Of a stretch of DNA of 64,000 nucleotides, positions 63,755 through 64,000 are shown in pieces. Origin of the DNA: Ascidia mentula (taxonomy: Eukaryota > Chordata > Ascidiacea > Phlebobranchia > Ascidiidae). The stretch is taken from contig OX387197.1 of assembly GCA_947561715.1 (NCBI GenBank), forward strand, positions 12,707,001 to 12,771,000, given 5' to 3'. The notes beneath the pieces were generated by a model. The model had not been told where the DNA came from, searched no databases, and saw nothing but the letters and a program-made list of their open reading frames with translations. Within the stretch, counting starts at the first letter, position 1. The number at the start of each line of letters is the position of its first letter. Position numbers and translations under genes: made by a program.

Positions 63755-64000
63755 TTCGATAAAAAATATTTTTTTTCAGTACAAGCTTTATTATACAGTG
63801 GAAAACGCTGATACTCCAGTATTAAGTTTGCGGTTGCACAACGTATGTAACTATGCGATTTCAGCACTTGTCCATTTTGCAGTATATGACTTTTCGATAA
63901 AAAATATTTTTTTTCAGTACAAGCTTTATTATACAGTGGAAAACGCTGATACTCCAGTATTGAGTTTGCGGTTGCACAACGTATGTAACTATGCGCTTTC

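Larger units (their letters stand above)
1..64000 (+). repeat. 138-bp satellite DNA megasatellite with higher-order structure
   Basis: The motif TTCGATAAAA recurs at 1, 139, 256, 394 and so on to the end of the window, with spacings of 138, 139 or 117 bases only. All copies lie head to tail in one orientation; I saw no inverted copy, no insertion and no non-satellite base outside the N run. Copies differ by a few substitutions each, and the same variants recur in a fixed order, so types are shared between distant monomers more than between neighbours, which is the signature of a higher-order repeat. Composition is about 35 percent G+C (counted on the first monomer). I do not recognise the unit as a named satellite family. 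A centromeric or other heterochromatic location is inferred from array size and homogeneity, not shown. Confidence 0.98.
63150..64000 (+). repeat. Higher-order cycle IX (right end cut by window)
   Basis: The start of another cassette with two 117-bp monomers (63383, 63638), in the same order as 22151 and 36001. The window ends inside an attgag/gcgc monomer, so the array continues beyond it. Confidence 0.85.

Noticed and set aside
1..64000. CRISPR array
   Set aside because: The repeat is 138 bp with no unique spacers; adjacent monomers abut directly.

Overview
This window is one uninterrupted block of eukaryotic satellite DNA. From base 1 to base 64000, apart from a 200-base run of N (11159-11358), every base belongs to a head-to-tail array of a 138-bp monomer. 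I estimate about 464 monomers from length arithmetic. All of them point the same way. I see no gene, RNA gene, transposon or unique spacer. The monomer is AT-rich: 49 of 138 bases are G or C in the first unit. It contains one A/T-only tract of about 18 bases and a conserved AAGCTT. The organism cannot be named from this sequence. A megasatellite of this kind, in a scaffold with a round-number N gap, points to a pericentromeric, centromeric or other heterochromatic block of a long-read eukaryotic assembly.

Three length classes occur: 138 bp (most), 139 bp (about 51 with a T9 tract and 20 with an A5T13 tract) and 117 bp (13 copies with the same 21-bp internal deletion). A small set of linked point variants divides the monomers into types: the bases after CCAGTA, CAACG/CAATG, GCGA/GCGC before TTTCAG, TATATGAC/TACATAAC/TACATGAC/CATACGAC, and A6TAT8/A4CATAT8-9. 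The order of these types is itself repeated, giving a higher-order repeat. Using the block that carries the 117-bp monomers as the start, the window reads as nine cycles: 1-8590 (left end cut), 8591-15539, 15540-22150, 22151-34682, 34683-36000 (only the starting cassette), 36001-51017, 51018-54609 (cassette has lost its 117-bp monomer), 54610-63149 and 63150-64000 (right end cut). The cleanest cycles are about 6.6-6.75 kb. Longer ones carry internal duplications.

Large near-identical segments lie at fixed offsets: 36350 (1-6820 with 36351-43170), 46019 (about 6430-11158 with 52449-57177), 6949/6749 (8591-13000 with 15540-19750), 13850/13712 (22151-25900), 5665 (24450-28880 with 30115-34545), 3039 (40660-43160 with 43699-46199) and 2070 (58470-60539 with 60540-62609). 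All are whole numbers of monomers, as expected from unequal crossing over and amplification. Two chimeric monomers, at 46970 and 48351, look like breakpoints.

Long open frames on both strands arise only because 138 is 46 codons and two frames of the unit lack stops. I do not annotate them as genes. The observations I rate highest are: the N run sits in perfect register with two homologous copies, so it probably represents zero bases or whole higher-order units; the layered higher-order structure; and an intron-like layout in each monomer (GTATGT, then 75 bases later T8CAG) in which all the 139-bp length changes fall inside the intron-like part.
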